From Mytilisepta virgata (taxonomy: Eukaryota > Mollusca > Bivalvia > Mytilida > Mytilidae): a stretch of DNA of 64,000 nucleotides. Numbering within the stretch: the stretch's first letter is position 1; every line of letters begins with the position of its first letter. The notes below the pieces were generated by a model, which was given only the letters and a program-made list of their open reading frames with translations, was not told the DNA's origin and did not search any database. Where the stretch lies: contig CM051512.1 of assembly GCA_028015205.1 (NCBI GenBank), forward strand, positions 3,842,755 to 3,906,754, written 5' to 3'. Position numbers and translations under genes: made by a program. Shown one piece after another: positions 30,327 to 42,035 of this stretch.

Positions 30327-30985
30327 CATGTCTTGGATTCAGTAATTGAACCGCCTGAAGCAATCTATATGGTATTGATCTTGAAAGCATAATCCATTCT
30401 AAACGACTGATGTAATTCAATAAAATGTCATACTAAAGCAATGTAAACAGCTATATGAAGATATGAATGAAAGAATCCCTTTTCTTGTTTAATTTCTTGA
30501 GGTCGAGAAATGTGACTTAAGCAAATATTTGATTCATCATTTGGTATTGACTTGTAAATACAACTCCTCTGAAAACGCCTGACAATTCACACATAATAGT
30601 GCACCATATGACGTTATGCAAAGATCTATTACTACCATGGGTTTAATAAATACAGCTTGGCTTGATCAAATTGGCTTTAATTATCCTAATAATTTGGGTA
30701 ACTGGAAAAATTCATGTAAAATATATAGTAACATATGGTGTCTAAGAGTAGATGAACTCACGATTTTAAAAGAGATTTGTATTGAATGTTAATCGTTCCA
30801 TTATCATTTAATGAATAGGTTTCTGACACACAAGCTAGCTGGTCAGGGTTACTTAGAAACGTTTCTTGTATCAACCATTTCCCCAAGTGCTGAAAAGATA
30901 TAGAGTTGTTGACTGTTTAATTTTCTTCATATAATTTATCAACACAATGTCGTTAACTGTTTATAAAGCACGCATTAATATAACG
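30327..30985. other. unassigned AT-rich sequence
   Basis: No gene or repeat recognised. Confidence 0.45.
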
Positions 30986-31235
30986 CTACCGTTAATGGAA
31001 CAGGACACACTTGCCCTTACCGAAAACCTGATGTCACTCCTGGTTTTTAGTGGTTCATATTGCGAGTGCTTTAGTTTATATTCTGTCTGGTTTTGTTTTT
31101 GTTTAGTCTATAATATACTTTTTATTCTTTTCGTTATACATGTGTTTCATTCTCATTTTCTATGATTTCCAAATTACGGACCTTTTCCATCGTTTTGTGG
31201 CTTCGATATTCTTCTGCCGATACATAAAGCAGTTA
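30986..31235 (+). mobile_element. Penelope-like 3' UTR fragment
   Basis: Carries a diverged version of the recurrent UTR (cttgcccttaccg, tgatgtcactcctgg, and gcttcgatattcttctgccg, as in 44070 and 46420). No coding part. Confidence 0.55.
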
Positions 31236-31585
31236 CATGTAATTTGCAGTCAAGACTTTCAATATAAAGATTGAAATAAATGAAGGGTTCTTTATTCATA
31301 ATAAAATAAATAAACATAAAATAACATAATATACAAAAATTAAAATATAAAATTATGTTCAATATAATCCATTAGAATAAAAGTTACACAAAAATATAGT
31401 CCTTTTAAATATCTATAAACAGTTCATATATAAAATTGGCACTTTGGTATTCCGTTAAAATCTTAGTATGTTGACGTACGGTAATGTCCGTACTCCACGT
31501 TCGTTTGTTTCCAATTCTCAGTTATACAAATTTGTGTAGTTTTTATAATCAAAAGTGCATGTAACATGAAATAAATTGCGCATTA
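31236..31585. other. unassigned AT-rich sequence
   Basis: Nothing recognised. Confidence 0.4.
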
Positions 31586-31795
31586 GGCAAACGGGTGTCT
31601 TTTACGGACCAGAAACTGCTTACCCTTAATACAAAGCACCTGAGTTCAAGGTGTTCGTGTTGTTCATTTTGTTTTCATTTTCAGTATTTATTTGTTGTGC
31701 TTGATGTTGTTTATTTGTCTTCCTGGATTTGTCTGTGTGGTGGATTGAATTTTTTTGGTTTGCTCCTTAGGTATATTTGTTCTCTTTAGGCTGAA
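31586..31795 (+). mobile_element. Penelope-like 3' UTR fragment (subfamily 1, diverged)
   Basis: Matches the subfamily-1 UTR in order: actgcttaccctt, gcacctgagttc, gttcgtgttgttcat, tttgtcttcctgg, tgctccttaggtatatttg. Confidence 0.65.
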
Positions 31796-32089
31796 TTAAA
31801 TAAAATTATATACGGATTATCTATTTTTATCCAAAGATAAAGATTAACTTAATCAGATAATCTAAAAATTGTCTACTCTTTCCTATCTGACAAATTAGCA
31901 AACAAAAATAATCTTATAATAAATAAAGCTCTAGGTATTTAAACTTAAAACAAACAATTTCGGATATTCACATGCTTAATTCGATTGTTATCAAATTATA
32001 TACTTTTGCTTTTATAGCCTTTTTTTCTCTGTCACAATTCCCACTGAAAACCCAAAGTGACATCGGGTAATCAACCCAGATCGCATATG

Positions 32090-32325
32090 ACCTGCGAAAA
32101 TGCGGAATTGAATAATAAGACACAAACAAATCTGTTTTATGACGAAAAAGGTAAATGGACTTATCGGGAAATTAATTAACACTACTCACCTTATTCCAGT
32201 CGAAATTCTGGACAACAGGTAAATTTGGACATGTCCCGGGTTTCGTCACCTGCCCAGAAACCAACACAAGGGAAATACAAAATGCTATGAAATACCTCAT
32301 CGCTTTTCAAATCTCAGAATATTTA
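32090..32325 (+). repeat. interspersed repeat, copy 2 of 2
   Basis: Partner of 20320-20580 (gaccacatgtcc-like and aatgctatgaaatacctcat blocks); moderately diverged. Confidence 0.6.
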
Positions 32326-32433
32326 AAGACAAACACAACTTCTCTTAACTTGATATGGAAAGAAAGTTATTAATTTGTAGTCAGTGATGTGAAAAACAAC
32401 AACAGATGTTATCTCTTTATCATAGTTTAAAGA

Positions 32434-32767
32434 AAAGTTTACAGAAAAGTAGGACTAACAATTCGCACGTAAACAGTTCACTTAAAAGTAGATGCAACTT
32501 TAAAGAAATGTAATTTTGAAATATTTATAAATAGTTTTAATACTTTTTGTATATATATATAGATAGTTCTGATATTTTTATTAAATAAAATTCTTTGATA
32601 AAAGTTTACAGAAAAGTAGGACTAACAATTCGCACGTAAACAGTTCACTTAAAAGTAGATGCAACTTTAAAGAAATGTAATTTTGAAATATTTATAAATA
32701 GTTTTAATACTTTTTGTATATATATATAGATAGTTCTGATATTTTTATTAAATAAAATTCTTTGATA
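32434..32767. repeat. tandem duplication, 167-bp unit
   Basis: Two essentially identical copies (32434-32600 and 32601-32767) beginning aaagtttacagaaaagtagg and ending ttctttgat. Recent by identity. Confidence 0.9.
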
Positions 32768-33330
32768 TCAATCTTGATGCACATTTAGTCGATTTACGAC
32801 TCATCAGTTGTGCTCCAGGCCTAAAATTTAATCAAGTGTTCCACTGGCGGTTTTTAGTGCTGTTATCAAACATGTAAAAAACAAATTTACAGACTGAGTA
32901 ACAGAGAAACAGATGCAACAATTAGCTATTTTATTTGTAACAAATACTACCATATTGAAAAGATTCGACAATGAAGACATTTCAGAGAGTTTATTTTCAA
33001 CAAACAACGTAAACTATCAAGATCTCAATTTTTCTGTAACAAAAAATATAAAAGAAGTGCGATTGTCCCCTGCATTTATTTCACTTCTAGTGCCATTTTC
33101 AAAAAGTCGCTAAAAGCTTTCAAAATTTCTGTAGGCATAACGATTTGCTAATAATAACTAACAAGTAAGTTACTAAAAAACTTTCAAATACCTCAATATC
33201 GCTTTAGGAGGCAGTTTTAACACAAATTTGCCAAATTAAGACCGTGAAAGAAACTCAGAACCAAAAAAAGAATTTTTTGCTTCAAGTGAGATTATGTATC
33301 TCCTTTGATATGAAATTAAAGTTTTGGTTC
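32768..33330. other. unassigned sequence
   Basis: Contains gactcatcagttgtgctcca (about 32800), which recurs at about 44618-44650 as part of a short shared block. Otherwise nothing recognised. Confidence 0.45.
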
Positions 33331-33377
33331 TGAATTTTTGGCCGGGTTGCACAGAGTGCAAATCCGGGTTATAGTAT

Positions 33378-33421
33378 GGTGAATGTCGGGCGGGCGGCGG
33401 CGGCGGGCGGGCGGGCGGGGA
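33378..33421 (+). repeat. G-rich tract (GGCGGGC repeats)
   Basis: About 44 bp of ggcgggc/ggcggc repeats in an otherwise AT-rich region, with many G-triplets; it could form G-quadruplex. It is followed directly by the 181-bp tandem array. Confidence 0.8.
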
Positions 33422-33426
33422 AAATG

Positions 33427-33930
33427 GGTACCTATTTTGTGAAATCAACTCCTCCTACAGTTTTTCACCCACATCCTTGAACCTTCATAGAATGTTTCTA
33501 TATATATTGAAGATGTGCACCTCACTTTATGGAATTATTTCAGGAATTATTTCCCATTTTTCCAAACTTTGGAACTTAGTCGTTTTTTATTGACATCTTC
33601 AATAGAGGGTACCTATTTTGTGAAATCAACTCCTCCTTCAGTTTTTCACCAACATCCTTGAAACTTCATAGAATGTTTCTATATATATTGAAGATGTGCA
33701 AATCACTTTATGGAATTATTTCAGGAATTATTTCCCATTTTTCCAAACTTTGGAACTTAGTCGTTTTTTATTGACATCTTCAATAGAGGGTACCTATTTT
33801 GTGAAATCAACTCCTCCTAAAGTTATTCACCCACATCCTTGAAACTTCATAGAATGTTTCTATATATATTGAAGATGTGCACCTCACTTTATGGAATTAT
33901 TTCAGGAATTATTTCCCATTTTTCCAAACA
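33427..33930. repeat. tandem array, 181-bp unit
   Basis: Units start ggtacctattttgtg at 33427, 33608 and 33789; the third is partial. Each holds aatcaactcctcct, tctatatatattgaagatgt and atttcccatttttcc. Similar organisation (GC-rich simple repeat next to ~160-180 bp tandem units) to the GAC-tailed elements. Confidence 0.9.
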
Positions 33931-34249
33931 AGTGTTTATCAACATGTAATCAAATCAAATATTGCTTACTTCACCTATTTCTAATTAAATTGATGGCTGC
34001 CTCTGTGCTCGTACACCAACATACAATATGTCTGATTTTGTCTATATAAATATTCATGTGCAATATGATCTTGTAATCACCTTTGTCACCACTACAGTAA
34101 ACACCCAGCAACCCGGCCATTTGTGTCTTTGACCCATTTTTTTCTTGACAATATTCGAAAAAGTGAAGCAAATCGACCCAAATCGCCTTTAAATACGACC
34201 TTTGCTAGTAGAAAACTTGGACTTATTAATGATTAAGTATAACAAAATA
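33931..34249. other. unassigned sequence
   Basis: No gene recognised. Confidence 0.4.
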
Positions 34250-34596
34250 GAGAATGGAAACGTGGAAAGTGTCAACGAGCAACAACCCGACCAAAGAGCA
34301 GAAAACAGCCCAAGGCTACCAATGGGCCTTCAACGCAGCGAGGAAATCCAGCAACCGGAGGCGTGCTTCAGCCCCTAAACAATAATGCATACTAGTTCAG
34401 CGAAATGGACGGCACACTAAACTCCGAAACAAACAAATGAACCAAAATTAAAAAAAAAAGAGAACAGAAGCATAACAAAGCCTAAAGGTTCCTGACTTGG
34501 GACAGGCGCAAAAATGCGACGGGGTTATGGTTTGTGAGATCTCACTCCACCCAGCCCACCTTTTACCTCTAGCCAATGTGGAATAAACAAACACAC
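34250..34596 (-). repeat. Penelope-like subfamily-2 3' UTR, antisense, left part
   Basis: Reverse complement of 16440-16790 (ccgaccaaagagcagaaaac, ggttcctgacttgggacagg, ccaatgtggaataaac). It is broken at 34596 by LINE-B, and the remainder resumes at 43265. This is the outermost layer of the nest. Confidence 0.8.
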
Positions 34597-34839
34597 ATAT
34601 TCAAGTGTTGGCCTAATAAAACTTTTATAAATTGTTTCCATGTGATTTCGCGACAGTTTAAACTTTAAGAGCCTCATCATGTTTAGACGCGGAGTAGCTT
34701 TTTCAATAATATACTTTAGATAGTTATCCCAGTAGCCATTTTCTTGAAATATCAACCCCAAGTGTTTGTGAGTTTCTACTTCGTGTATAATTGTATCATT
34801 CATATAGACGGGAGGGTTATGAGGCTTAACAATTTTACG
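34597..34839 (-). pseudogene. LINE-B RT, distal part of the inverted segment
   Basis: Encodes the post-catalytic RT region (THKHLGLIFQENGYWDNYL, FIRPTLEY). It continues the frame cut at 41537 by LINE-A; the shared acaattttacg (34829-34839) is the left copy of the LINE-A target duplication. Confidence 0.8.
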
Positions 34840-34860
34840 ATTGATTGATTGATTGATTAT

Positions 34861-35169
34861 CGTTTAACGCCACGTCGACGCAAAGAGGTCATATCGTGGC
34901 GGAATCACATTCATTATCATTAAAATTATCGAAATAAAATGAAGTAAAATAAAACAAAATATATATTCACAAGTAAAAAAGCATATTAAAAAGATTGCTA
35001 AACAATAAAAACTTTTTTATATCATAGATAGATTAGTACCACGATTTCGGTTATTAAAACAGTTGTAAACAGTTTAAGAATATCAAGTATTAAATAATCA
35101 AATTAATAAACTATCACAGATAAACAGATGAATTAAAAAACAAAAAAACTATTAAACATTTGGTTTGGA
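34861..35169 (-). other. LINE-A 3' UTR
   Basis: AT-rich UTR ending (minus strand) in acgtggcgttaaacgataat followed by the ATCA tail. The gttaaac-aatcaatc ending resembles the SINE tails at 49990, 57070 and 60815. Confidence 0.6.
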
Positions 35170-38100
35170 CTATATTCTAGAATATAGTCCAACATCCTTT
35201 AAATATTGTAAAAGACGGTCGCCAGCGACCTTGGTAAACAATTCTTTAATATTATCGACTGTGTAGTACCGACGAATAATGTCGGATTTATCTACACAGT
35301 CTATTAAAAGGTGTTTGACATTGTGTCGGCATTGGCACGGGATACACTCTGGGGGCGGCTCATTCTCCAAAATAAAAGAATGGGTCGTCCTGGTGTGGCC
35401 AATGCGACATCTGGTTAAAACAACTTGATCTCTTCGGCTTTTGCCTACAGAGTACATTAAATGTTTCCCGACAATAGGCTCGATTTCATGTAATTTGTTG
35501 TCCGTTAGCTCATCCCACTGGGATTGCCACAGACGTAAAACGTAATTAAAAATTAAAGGTTTAAAATCTGTGTATGGCACTGACACGTTACAAATTGGAT
35601 TATTCAAAGCAATCTTCGCTTCCTGGTCTACGACTGAGTTTCCTCGGATACCAATGTGACTTGGTATCCAGAAGAATATTATATCTTTACCAGACAATGC
35701 AAGTCTTTTGTAAAATTCAATTATATGTGATATTATAGGATTTTTATATTTTTTGGATTCAATACTTTGTAAACATGAAAGAGAATCTGAACAAATTAAA
35801 AACTTCTTGTTATCTGAGGATCTAATGAACTTCAGAGCAAGTATAATAGCTCTGGCTTCAGCTGTAAAAATTTAACTGGAGGATGGTAGACGGAGAGTGG
35901 CTGTTTGCTGCCCATGAACAGCAGCAGAAGCTACTTTGTCCCCGTCCTTTGATCCATCAGTATAGATAGTTTCAAACTGTTCAAAATTTGATTTTATTTC
36001 AGCAAAGTGTTGTTGAATTTCAAGATGGTTTGTGTCCGATTTTTTATGTTTCCGAAGGTCAAAAATAAATTTAGGTTTTGGTATTAGCCACGGGGGAGAT
36101 TTAGGAAAATCCATAGAAGCTATATCATCAAGATTGATGCCAGAGGCAGAAATGTGTGGTTTCATACGTATGCCAAAAGGAGGTATTTTATTTTCATGTT
36201 TTTCAAAAATATCCCCATAGAGAGGATTAAAAGCACAGTCGTAGGCAGGATTTGAAGGATATGCTTTTAACTTGGTCAAATACTGTAAACCAAGTTTAAT
36301 TCTACGCTTAAAAAGAGACGGCTCGTTCGCCTCTACATATAAACTCTCCACAGGAGACGTTCTGAATGCCCCCAAGGCCAAACGTAGGCCTTGGTGGTGA
36401 ACAGTATCTAAAACCCTGAGGTAAGATTTCCTAGCAGATCCATAAATAATTGAACCGTAATCAAGTTTCGATCTCACTAGAGATCGATATAAATTTAACA
36501 AAATATTTTTATCAGCACCCCAGTCAGTGCTGGAAACAACTTTTAAAATATCCAATGCCTTTAAGCATTTGGTTTTAAGCATTTTGATATGGGGAAGAAA
36601 GGTGAGTTTGCTGTCGAACAGAAGGCCGAGGAATTTGGTTTCTTTCACAACTTTAATGGACGTATTATAAAGTTTTAGTTCGGGGTCTAAATGCATTTTT
36701 CGTTTATTGCAAAAATGCATACAGACCGTTTTGGAGCTGGAAAATTTAAATCCATTTTCCGTAGCCCACTTTTCAATTTTATTAAGAGACAACTGTAGTT
36801 GTCGTTCAATAGTGTTCATATTTTTGGCTCTAAAACAAATCAAAAAGTCGTCAACATAAAGGGAGCCCTCAACGTTATTTTGCAGTGTTTTAGCCAAACT
36901 ATTTATTTTAATACTAAAGAGAGTAACAGAGAGAATGCTTCCCTGAGGAACACCCATCTCTTGTTCAAAAGGGTCAGACATTGTAGTATTTACCTTGACC
37001 TTAAACTGTCTGTCTGACAGGAAATTGCCAATAAAGGTAGGTAACCTACCTTTCAACCCCATATCATTTAGATCTTTTAAAATACCATATTTCCATGTGG
37101 TGTCGTATGCTTTTTCAAGATCGAAAAAGACCGAGACCACATGTTCACCCTTAGCAAACCCGTTGCGTATAAAAGATTCAAAGCGAACAAGATGATCTAA
37201 CGTGCTTCTGCCTTGTCGGAACCCACACTGTATATTGGACAGGAGACCATTTGTCTCTAGGAACCAAACAAGGCGGTCGTTGATCATCCGTTCCATTGTT
37301 TTACAGACGCAACTTGTGAGGGCAATTGGCCGATAATTCGACGGTTCAAAATGATCCTTCCCAGGTTTTGGAATAGGGACAACTGTGGCCAACTTCCACA
37401 TAGAGGGCAAGTCACCAGTTTCCCAGATGTTATTTAGTATATTCAAAAGTGTTTGTAATGATGTATCAGGAAGATGCTTCAGAAGTTTATAATGAATATC
37501 ATCAGGGCCACATGCCGTGTCGTGGGCCTTTGACAGAGAATTTTTGAGTTCATCTAAAGAGAAAGGGCTGTTGTAGTCTTCTGTGTTTTTAGATCTAAAA
37601 TTAAGTTTAGTTTTCTCAGTGCGATTTTTGATTTGTTGAAATTCCTGAATGTAATTTTGAGTGGAGGAGTGCTTAGAAAATGTGTCTGCAAGTTTATTGG
37701 AGATGTCCTTTTCGGATGTTAGAAGAGTCTGGCCATCTTTAAGATGGTGGGGATTGTTCTTTCTGTTTTTACCGTTAATTTTTTGTATGAAATTCCAAAC
37801 TTTATTCATTGGTGTATGGGAGTTTATTTTAGAGACGAAGTTTTGCCAAGACTTGCGTCTCTTTTGTTTGAAAGTTCTACGTGCTTTCGCACGGAATATA
37901 CGAAAACTACTTAAATTATCTTGGGTTGGATGCAAGTTAAACCGTCGTTCGGCCTTTTTCCTATTTTTCTTCGCTTCCTCACAATCATCATCAAACCAGG
38001 GCTTGCTGGATTGTTTTGGATTTGTCGAGGTTTTTGGAATGGTTCTCTCAGCTATCGATACCAACGATTCGTTAAATTTGAGAATTGGATCGTTCTCATT

Positions 38101-38855
38101 ATGAAACAAATCTGATCTTAGTTCATCTCGACAGAGTTGCTCGAACAGAAGCCAATTGGCTTTGTCAAATTTCCAGCGAGCAACTCTCTCTGATGACGAG
38201 GGAAACAAGTTTTCCAAAATGATTGGGAAATGGTCACTTCCGCACAGATCATCATGGACTCGCCATGAATAGTCCATCAACAAAGAGGGGTCACAAATCG
38301 TTAGATCGATAGCCGAGTAACAACCATTCCCTGGATGGAGGTAGGTGTCCGATCCATCGTTAAAAACACACAAACTTTCCTGATTTAAAAAATCTTCGAT
38401 TTTTTTGCCTTTATCATTTTGTGAACGGCTGCCCCAAATAGGATTATGCGCGTTAAAATCACCCATAAGCAAAAATGGGACAGGTAATTGATCGGTTAAA
38501 GATTTGAGTTTATTAGTTTCCAGGTGTGTATTTGGAGGAATATATAAACAGAACATAAAGTAATAGTTTTAGATAGAGACAGACGAATAGCAACTGCTTG
38601 CAAATCAGTGTTTAAATTTATTCGACTGTGAATAATGTTGTTTTTAACAAGGATGGCAGAGCCGCCAGCAGCTCTAGCATCCTTTTCAACTTGAGTGCTG
38701 TAAATAGAGTAATTGTTTATATTTATGTTATCATTTTCCTTTAAATGAGTTTCCTGAAGGCAAGAAGCAACAGGAAGGAAAGTTTGGGCTAATAAGGTTA
38801 ATTCAATTAAGTTAATTTTTAAACCCCGACAATTCCACTGGATGATGCTGTTCAT
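35170..38855 (-). pseudogene. LINE-A ORF2: endonuclease, RT, RNase H
   Basis: Starts at the ATG at 38855, which overlaps the ORF1 stop (ATGA). The APE-type endonuclease begins IIQWNCRGL with QETHLKEND, then GDFNAHNPIWGS and GSDHFPI. A TA slip near 38547 shifts the frame. RT: FFDLEKAYDTTW, GVPQGSIL, LYVDDFL. RNase H: YTDGSKDG, TAEARAI, SDSLSCLQS, IPSHIGIRGN, so all catalytic acids are kept. An in-frame TAA at 35874-35872 sits between the first two RNase H motifs; the frame then runs open to 35170. A Cys-rich CRIGH/CRHNVKH region follows RNase H. Only two lesions in 1.2 kb of codons: recently dead. Confidence 0.9.
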
Positions 38856-40339
38856 TTTTCTGGTGCACGGATGGGGGAGAAGTGTTTATTTCGATCACGT
38901 GAACAACTTCTCTGCCTGCCACCCTTAGCATTTGAATTGCTGGGGGGATTGTCGTCCACAGTTGGAACTAGTGGATCGCCCCAGATGGAATCTAAACAAT
39001 CTATTGATGTCGTATCCATCTGCTCAGAGTCGTCATCAAAATCTGAGCAAAGGTCTCGGAACCTGTTAAACCTTAGATTTTTCTCTGCCTTTGATAGGCG
39101 GTTTGAAGATTGTTTGACTATAGTTTTATCAGGTGATGATGGTCGTGAGTGCTTTTGTGATGAAGATTTCTGGTTGGAAGAGGCTGAAGTCTTTTGATTG
39201 CGCAGAGATGAGTTTTTAGGTTTCTGTGGAGAGGATGAGGGCTTGTTGGTTGAAGTAGACGTCTTATGTGGGATAGAGTTAGAAGCCAAAGAGTTTGTGG
39301 TTACAGTTTGTGTCTGCGAAGAAATTGATGACGAAGATTTTTGTGATGTTGACTGTTGGAAATTTGTGGATTGAGACTGAGATAACAGTATGGGAAATTT
39401 TGTGTTGTTTGGCCAGGTATAGACAGTCTGTGTTTCAGATGACTTGTATGTTATGGAATTTTTTACTTTGTCAGCATATGTAGACTGAGATGAATTATTC
39501 GCGGCAGAGACTATTTTGCGGGCTTCTTGATAGCTAATACCCTGCTGTGCTTTTGTCTTTTGAATTTCATATTCTTTTTTATAAAAGTCACAATTCCGTG
39601 AGTTTGCCATATGGTTGAGTCCACAATTTGAGCACTTAACATCGCCGTCACAATCAAAACTGGAATGTCCCGCTATAGAACATTTGACACACTTTTCAGT
39701 ACCCCTGCACGAACTCCTACCGTGTCCAAACTTCTGACATTTGAAACAACGAGTAGGGTTTGGTACATATGTGTCAACCTTAATTCTATAGGGTCCAACG
39801 TAGATGTATTCAGGCAATGCTGAGAGCTCAAATGTTAAGAGGTAAGTGTTTAACTTGATGATGTTGTTGTCTATTTTTTTTGTAAATCTTTTGACCTTGG
39901 AGACATGTTGAGATTTCAGTTCATCACAAATTTCTGCTTCAGAGAGTTCTAGTAAATCGCGGTCTCTGTCACGAATAATTCCTTGACGTGAATTTAAGGA
40001 TCTATGCGCAGTAACGAAGATTTTGACGTCCGAAATGGATGTTAGAGATAAGAGATTTTTGGACTGTTGTTGTCTGGAACATTCAACCAGTAAACTTCCA
40101 CTTTTCATCTTGGTGACTTTATTCACTGATCCAGCGCAACCTTGGATCGTTTTCTGTAATATAAAGGGGGATATTTTTGTAAGTGGTTTCTCTTCTTCAA
40201 GACTTGTCAATACCAAAAATTTCGAAAAAGTTGTTGCAGTTAAATTTTGTAATTTTGGATTTGGACCATCATCATCACTTTCTGTCAGCTTTCTTTTAGA
40301 ACATGTTGAATTTGGATTTTGATTTTGTGTATTCGCCAT
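38852..40339 (-). CDS. LINE-A ORF1: Gag-like RNA-binding protein with three zinc knuckles
   Basis: 495 codons, intact. The chosen start is the ATG at 40339 in a strong context (caccATGgcg); the frame is open 29 codons further upstream but without a better start. A charged N-terminus, then an RRM-like/pre-zinc region, then three CCHC-type knuckles (CFKCQKFGHGRSSC, CVKCSIAGHSSFDC, CSNCGLNHMANSRNC), then a long Ser/Thr/Gln-rich tail (SSSSISSQTQTV) and a basic end. ORF1 proteins of this LINE group coat the RNA and assist in target-primed reverse transcription. The stop overlaps the ORF2 start, suggesting termination-reinitiation. Confidence 0.88.
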   Translation of the reverse strand: MANTQNQNPNSTCSKRKLTESDDDGPNPKLQNLTATTFSKFLVLTSLEEEKPLTKISPFILQKTIQGCAGSVNKVTKMKSGSLLVECSRQQQSKNLLSLTSISDVKIFVTAHRSLNSRQGIIRDRDRDLLELSEAEICDELKSQHVSKVKRFTKKIDNNIIKLNTYLLTFELSALPEYIYVGPYRIKVDTYVPNPTRCFKCQKFGHGRSSCRGTEKCVKCSIAGHSSFDCDGDVKCSNCGLNHMANSRNCDFYKKEYEIQKTKAQQGISYQEARKIVSAANNSSQSTYADKVKNSITYKSSETQTVYTWPNNTKFPILLSQSQSTNFQQSTSQKSSSSISSQTQTVTTNSLASNSIPHKTSTSTNKPSSSPQKPKNSSLRNQKTSASSNQKSSSQKHSRPSSPDKTIVKQSSNRLSKAEKNLRFNRFRDLCSDFDDDSEQMDTTSIDCLDSIWGDPLVPTVDDNPPSNSNAKGGRQRSCSRDRNKHFSPIRAPEK

Positions 40340-41536
40340 GGTGATAACATAATGGTTCGTCACCCCTGCTCCCCGCCCACCTCGGAGCAGCACCAAAACG
40401 ATGTATGCTTGCCGCATTTGCGACAAGCACTAGAGCTACAGGAATGAGATACTCGTATAGAGCCCTTCTCTACGGACGCAAGCTTCGTGCCAGGGGTTGC
40501 CTAGCGAAACAACCGTCCGAAGTATCATCTACACGATTGACCCATAAGCCACCGCCTTCTTAAACCGTCCTATGTAAATGGTTCCATTGTTGAACATATT
40601 GGTAATGGGACAGTTCAAGGGCTTGGCGTGACCAGCCGATTGGTCGCGACCGTGCCCATCCGACCTCCCGTTTCAGATAAAGTAAGGGCCAAAGTAGCGT
40701 GTTTCAGCTACCAGGATCCCGTCCTCTATCCTTACGGGTATCCACACACGGCAAACATGTAGCCTCATTAAGCCGAGGAAGCTTTGTCCCATAAGCCACC
40801 GCCTTCTCTGTGCCTCCATCAGTGGTTATCATCCAAGACCCCAGAACCCAAACATCCACCTCAAACGATACAACAGCAGACCACCTTCCCAACCCAGTGT
40901 ATCTCGGTTTCATAAAGGGTTCATCTGGGTCTTTTCAGACAACCACGAGAAAACAGCAGAGGGCTAGACATGACCAGTTATTGGCTAGACCGGGACCATC
41001 GAGCCATTCATGAGCTGGTTGTATTCCTAAGTATTAATTTATCAAACTATAATCAAACATTTTAGAATTAAACAAAATGTACCGAAGTTGCCTAAAACTA
41101 TTAATTACATTATTGTGAATTAGGTAAATAAAAAACATAAGAAAAAATAAGAAAAATAAACAAAAAGCCAAATACAAATGTGTGAAATTTATCACATGTT
41201 GAGGTTTGACCCATAAGCCAACACCAATCCCGCTATCAGGCAATTTGGAATTCCGATTTCCGTGTTGGAGAAGAAAAAAAAATACATGAAAAATGTTGTA
41301 TAAGGGATTGATGCGACCAGCCGATTGACCGAATCGGGTCCATCCGGCCTCCCGTCTAGGTAAAGATTGTGCTCCAAATGGTGATCGGAACCGTTTTTCC
41401 GGCCATCCAGGAACACTCCCTATTACCGACACGGGTTTGCGACACACGGCAAACATGTCGCCTCTTTAGGGGCCTCTTACGCCAAGCCGAGGAGCTGTGG
41501 GCCTATTCTATTGTGTCCCCGGGACCCACACGGGGG
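40340..41536 (-). promoter_or_regulatory. LINE-A 5' UTR with repeated block
   Basis: 1.2 kb upstream of ORF1. Two diverged copies of a ~200-bp block (plus-strand 40629-40830 and 41314-41520) share gaccagccgattg, atccggcctcccgt-like, cacacggcaaacatgt and aagccgagga. The phrase cataagccaccgcc occurs twice more. Repeated 5' UTR blocks serve as promoter monomers in other LINEs; that role here is inferred. Confidence 0.6.
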
Positions 41537-42035
41537 ACAATTTTACGAGATATCGTCATCGACTCGGTTTTTTTTGCGTTAAACTTTACAAGCCATTGAT
41601 TAGACCATCTGTTGATTTTATCGAGGTTTGCGTTTAAAGTGTCGGCGGTTTCGTACTCGTTCTCAACAACTATATATAATGATGTATCATCAGCAAATAA
41701 TCTGATGTTACATGAAATATCAGTAACTATGTCATTAATAAATACTAGAAATAAGATCGGTCCCAAGATTGATCCCTGGGGAACACCCGCCTTAACACTA
41801 ATGTTGTCAGAATGTTCCCCATCGATAACAACATTTTGCTTCCTACCAGATAAATAACGCCGCGGATTCCAATTTTCTCTAGTTTATGCAAAAAACCCTC
41901 ATGCCAGACCCGATCGAATGCCTTACTAATATCACAAAAGACTACGCGGACTTCCTTGCCAGAATTCAGAGCCCTACCAATGTCGTTTGTGATATCAACT
42001 AATTGGTTCACAGTGCTATCACCAGGCACAAAGGC
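41537..42035 (-). pseudogene. LINE-B RT, proximal part of the inverted segment
   Basis: Encodes VPGDSTVNQLVDI, VVFCDISKAFDRVWHEG (motif A), then GSILGPILFL and motif C LFADDTSLY in a second frame after a deletion near 41865. It ends ESMTISRK at the LINE-A target site. The two halves of this RT are now 6.7 kb apart. Confidence 0.82.

Larger units (their letters stand above)
34840..41536 (-). mobile_element. LINE-A: full-length I/Nimb-like LINE with RNase H
   Basis: 6697 bp on the minus strand, flanked by the 11-bp target duplication acaattttacg (34829-34839 and 41537-41547). Order 5' to 3': about 1.2-kb 5' UTR with a repeated ~200-bp block, ORF1 (three CCHC knuckles), ORF2 (APE endonuclease, RT, RNase H), 3' UTR and an (ATCA)n tail at 34840-34860. 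RNase H after RT and a CCHC ORF1 place it in the I group (I/Nimb-like). It has a 2-bp slip and one nonsense codon in ORF2, so this copy is probably inactive, but the boundaries are complete. Confidence 0.9.
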
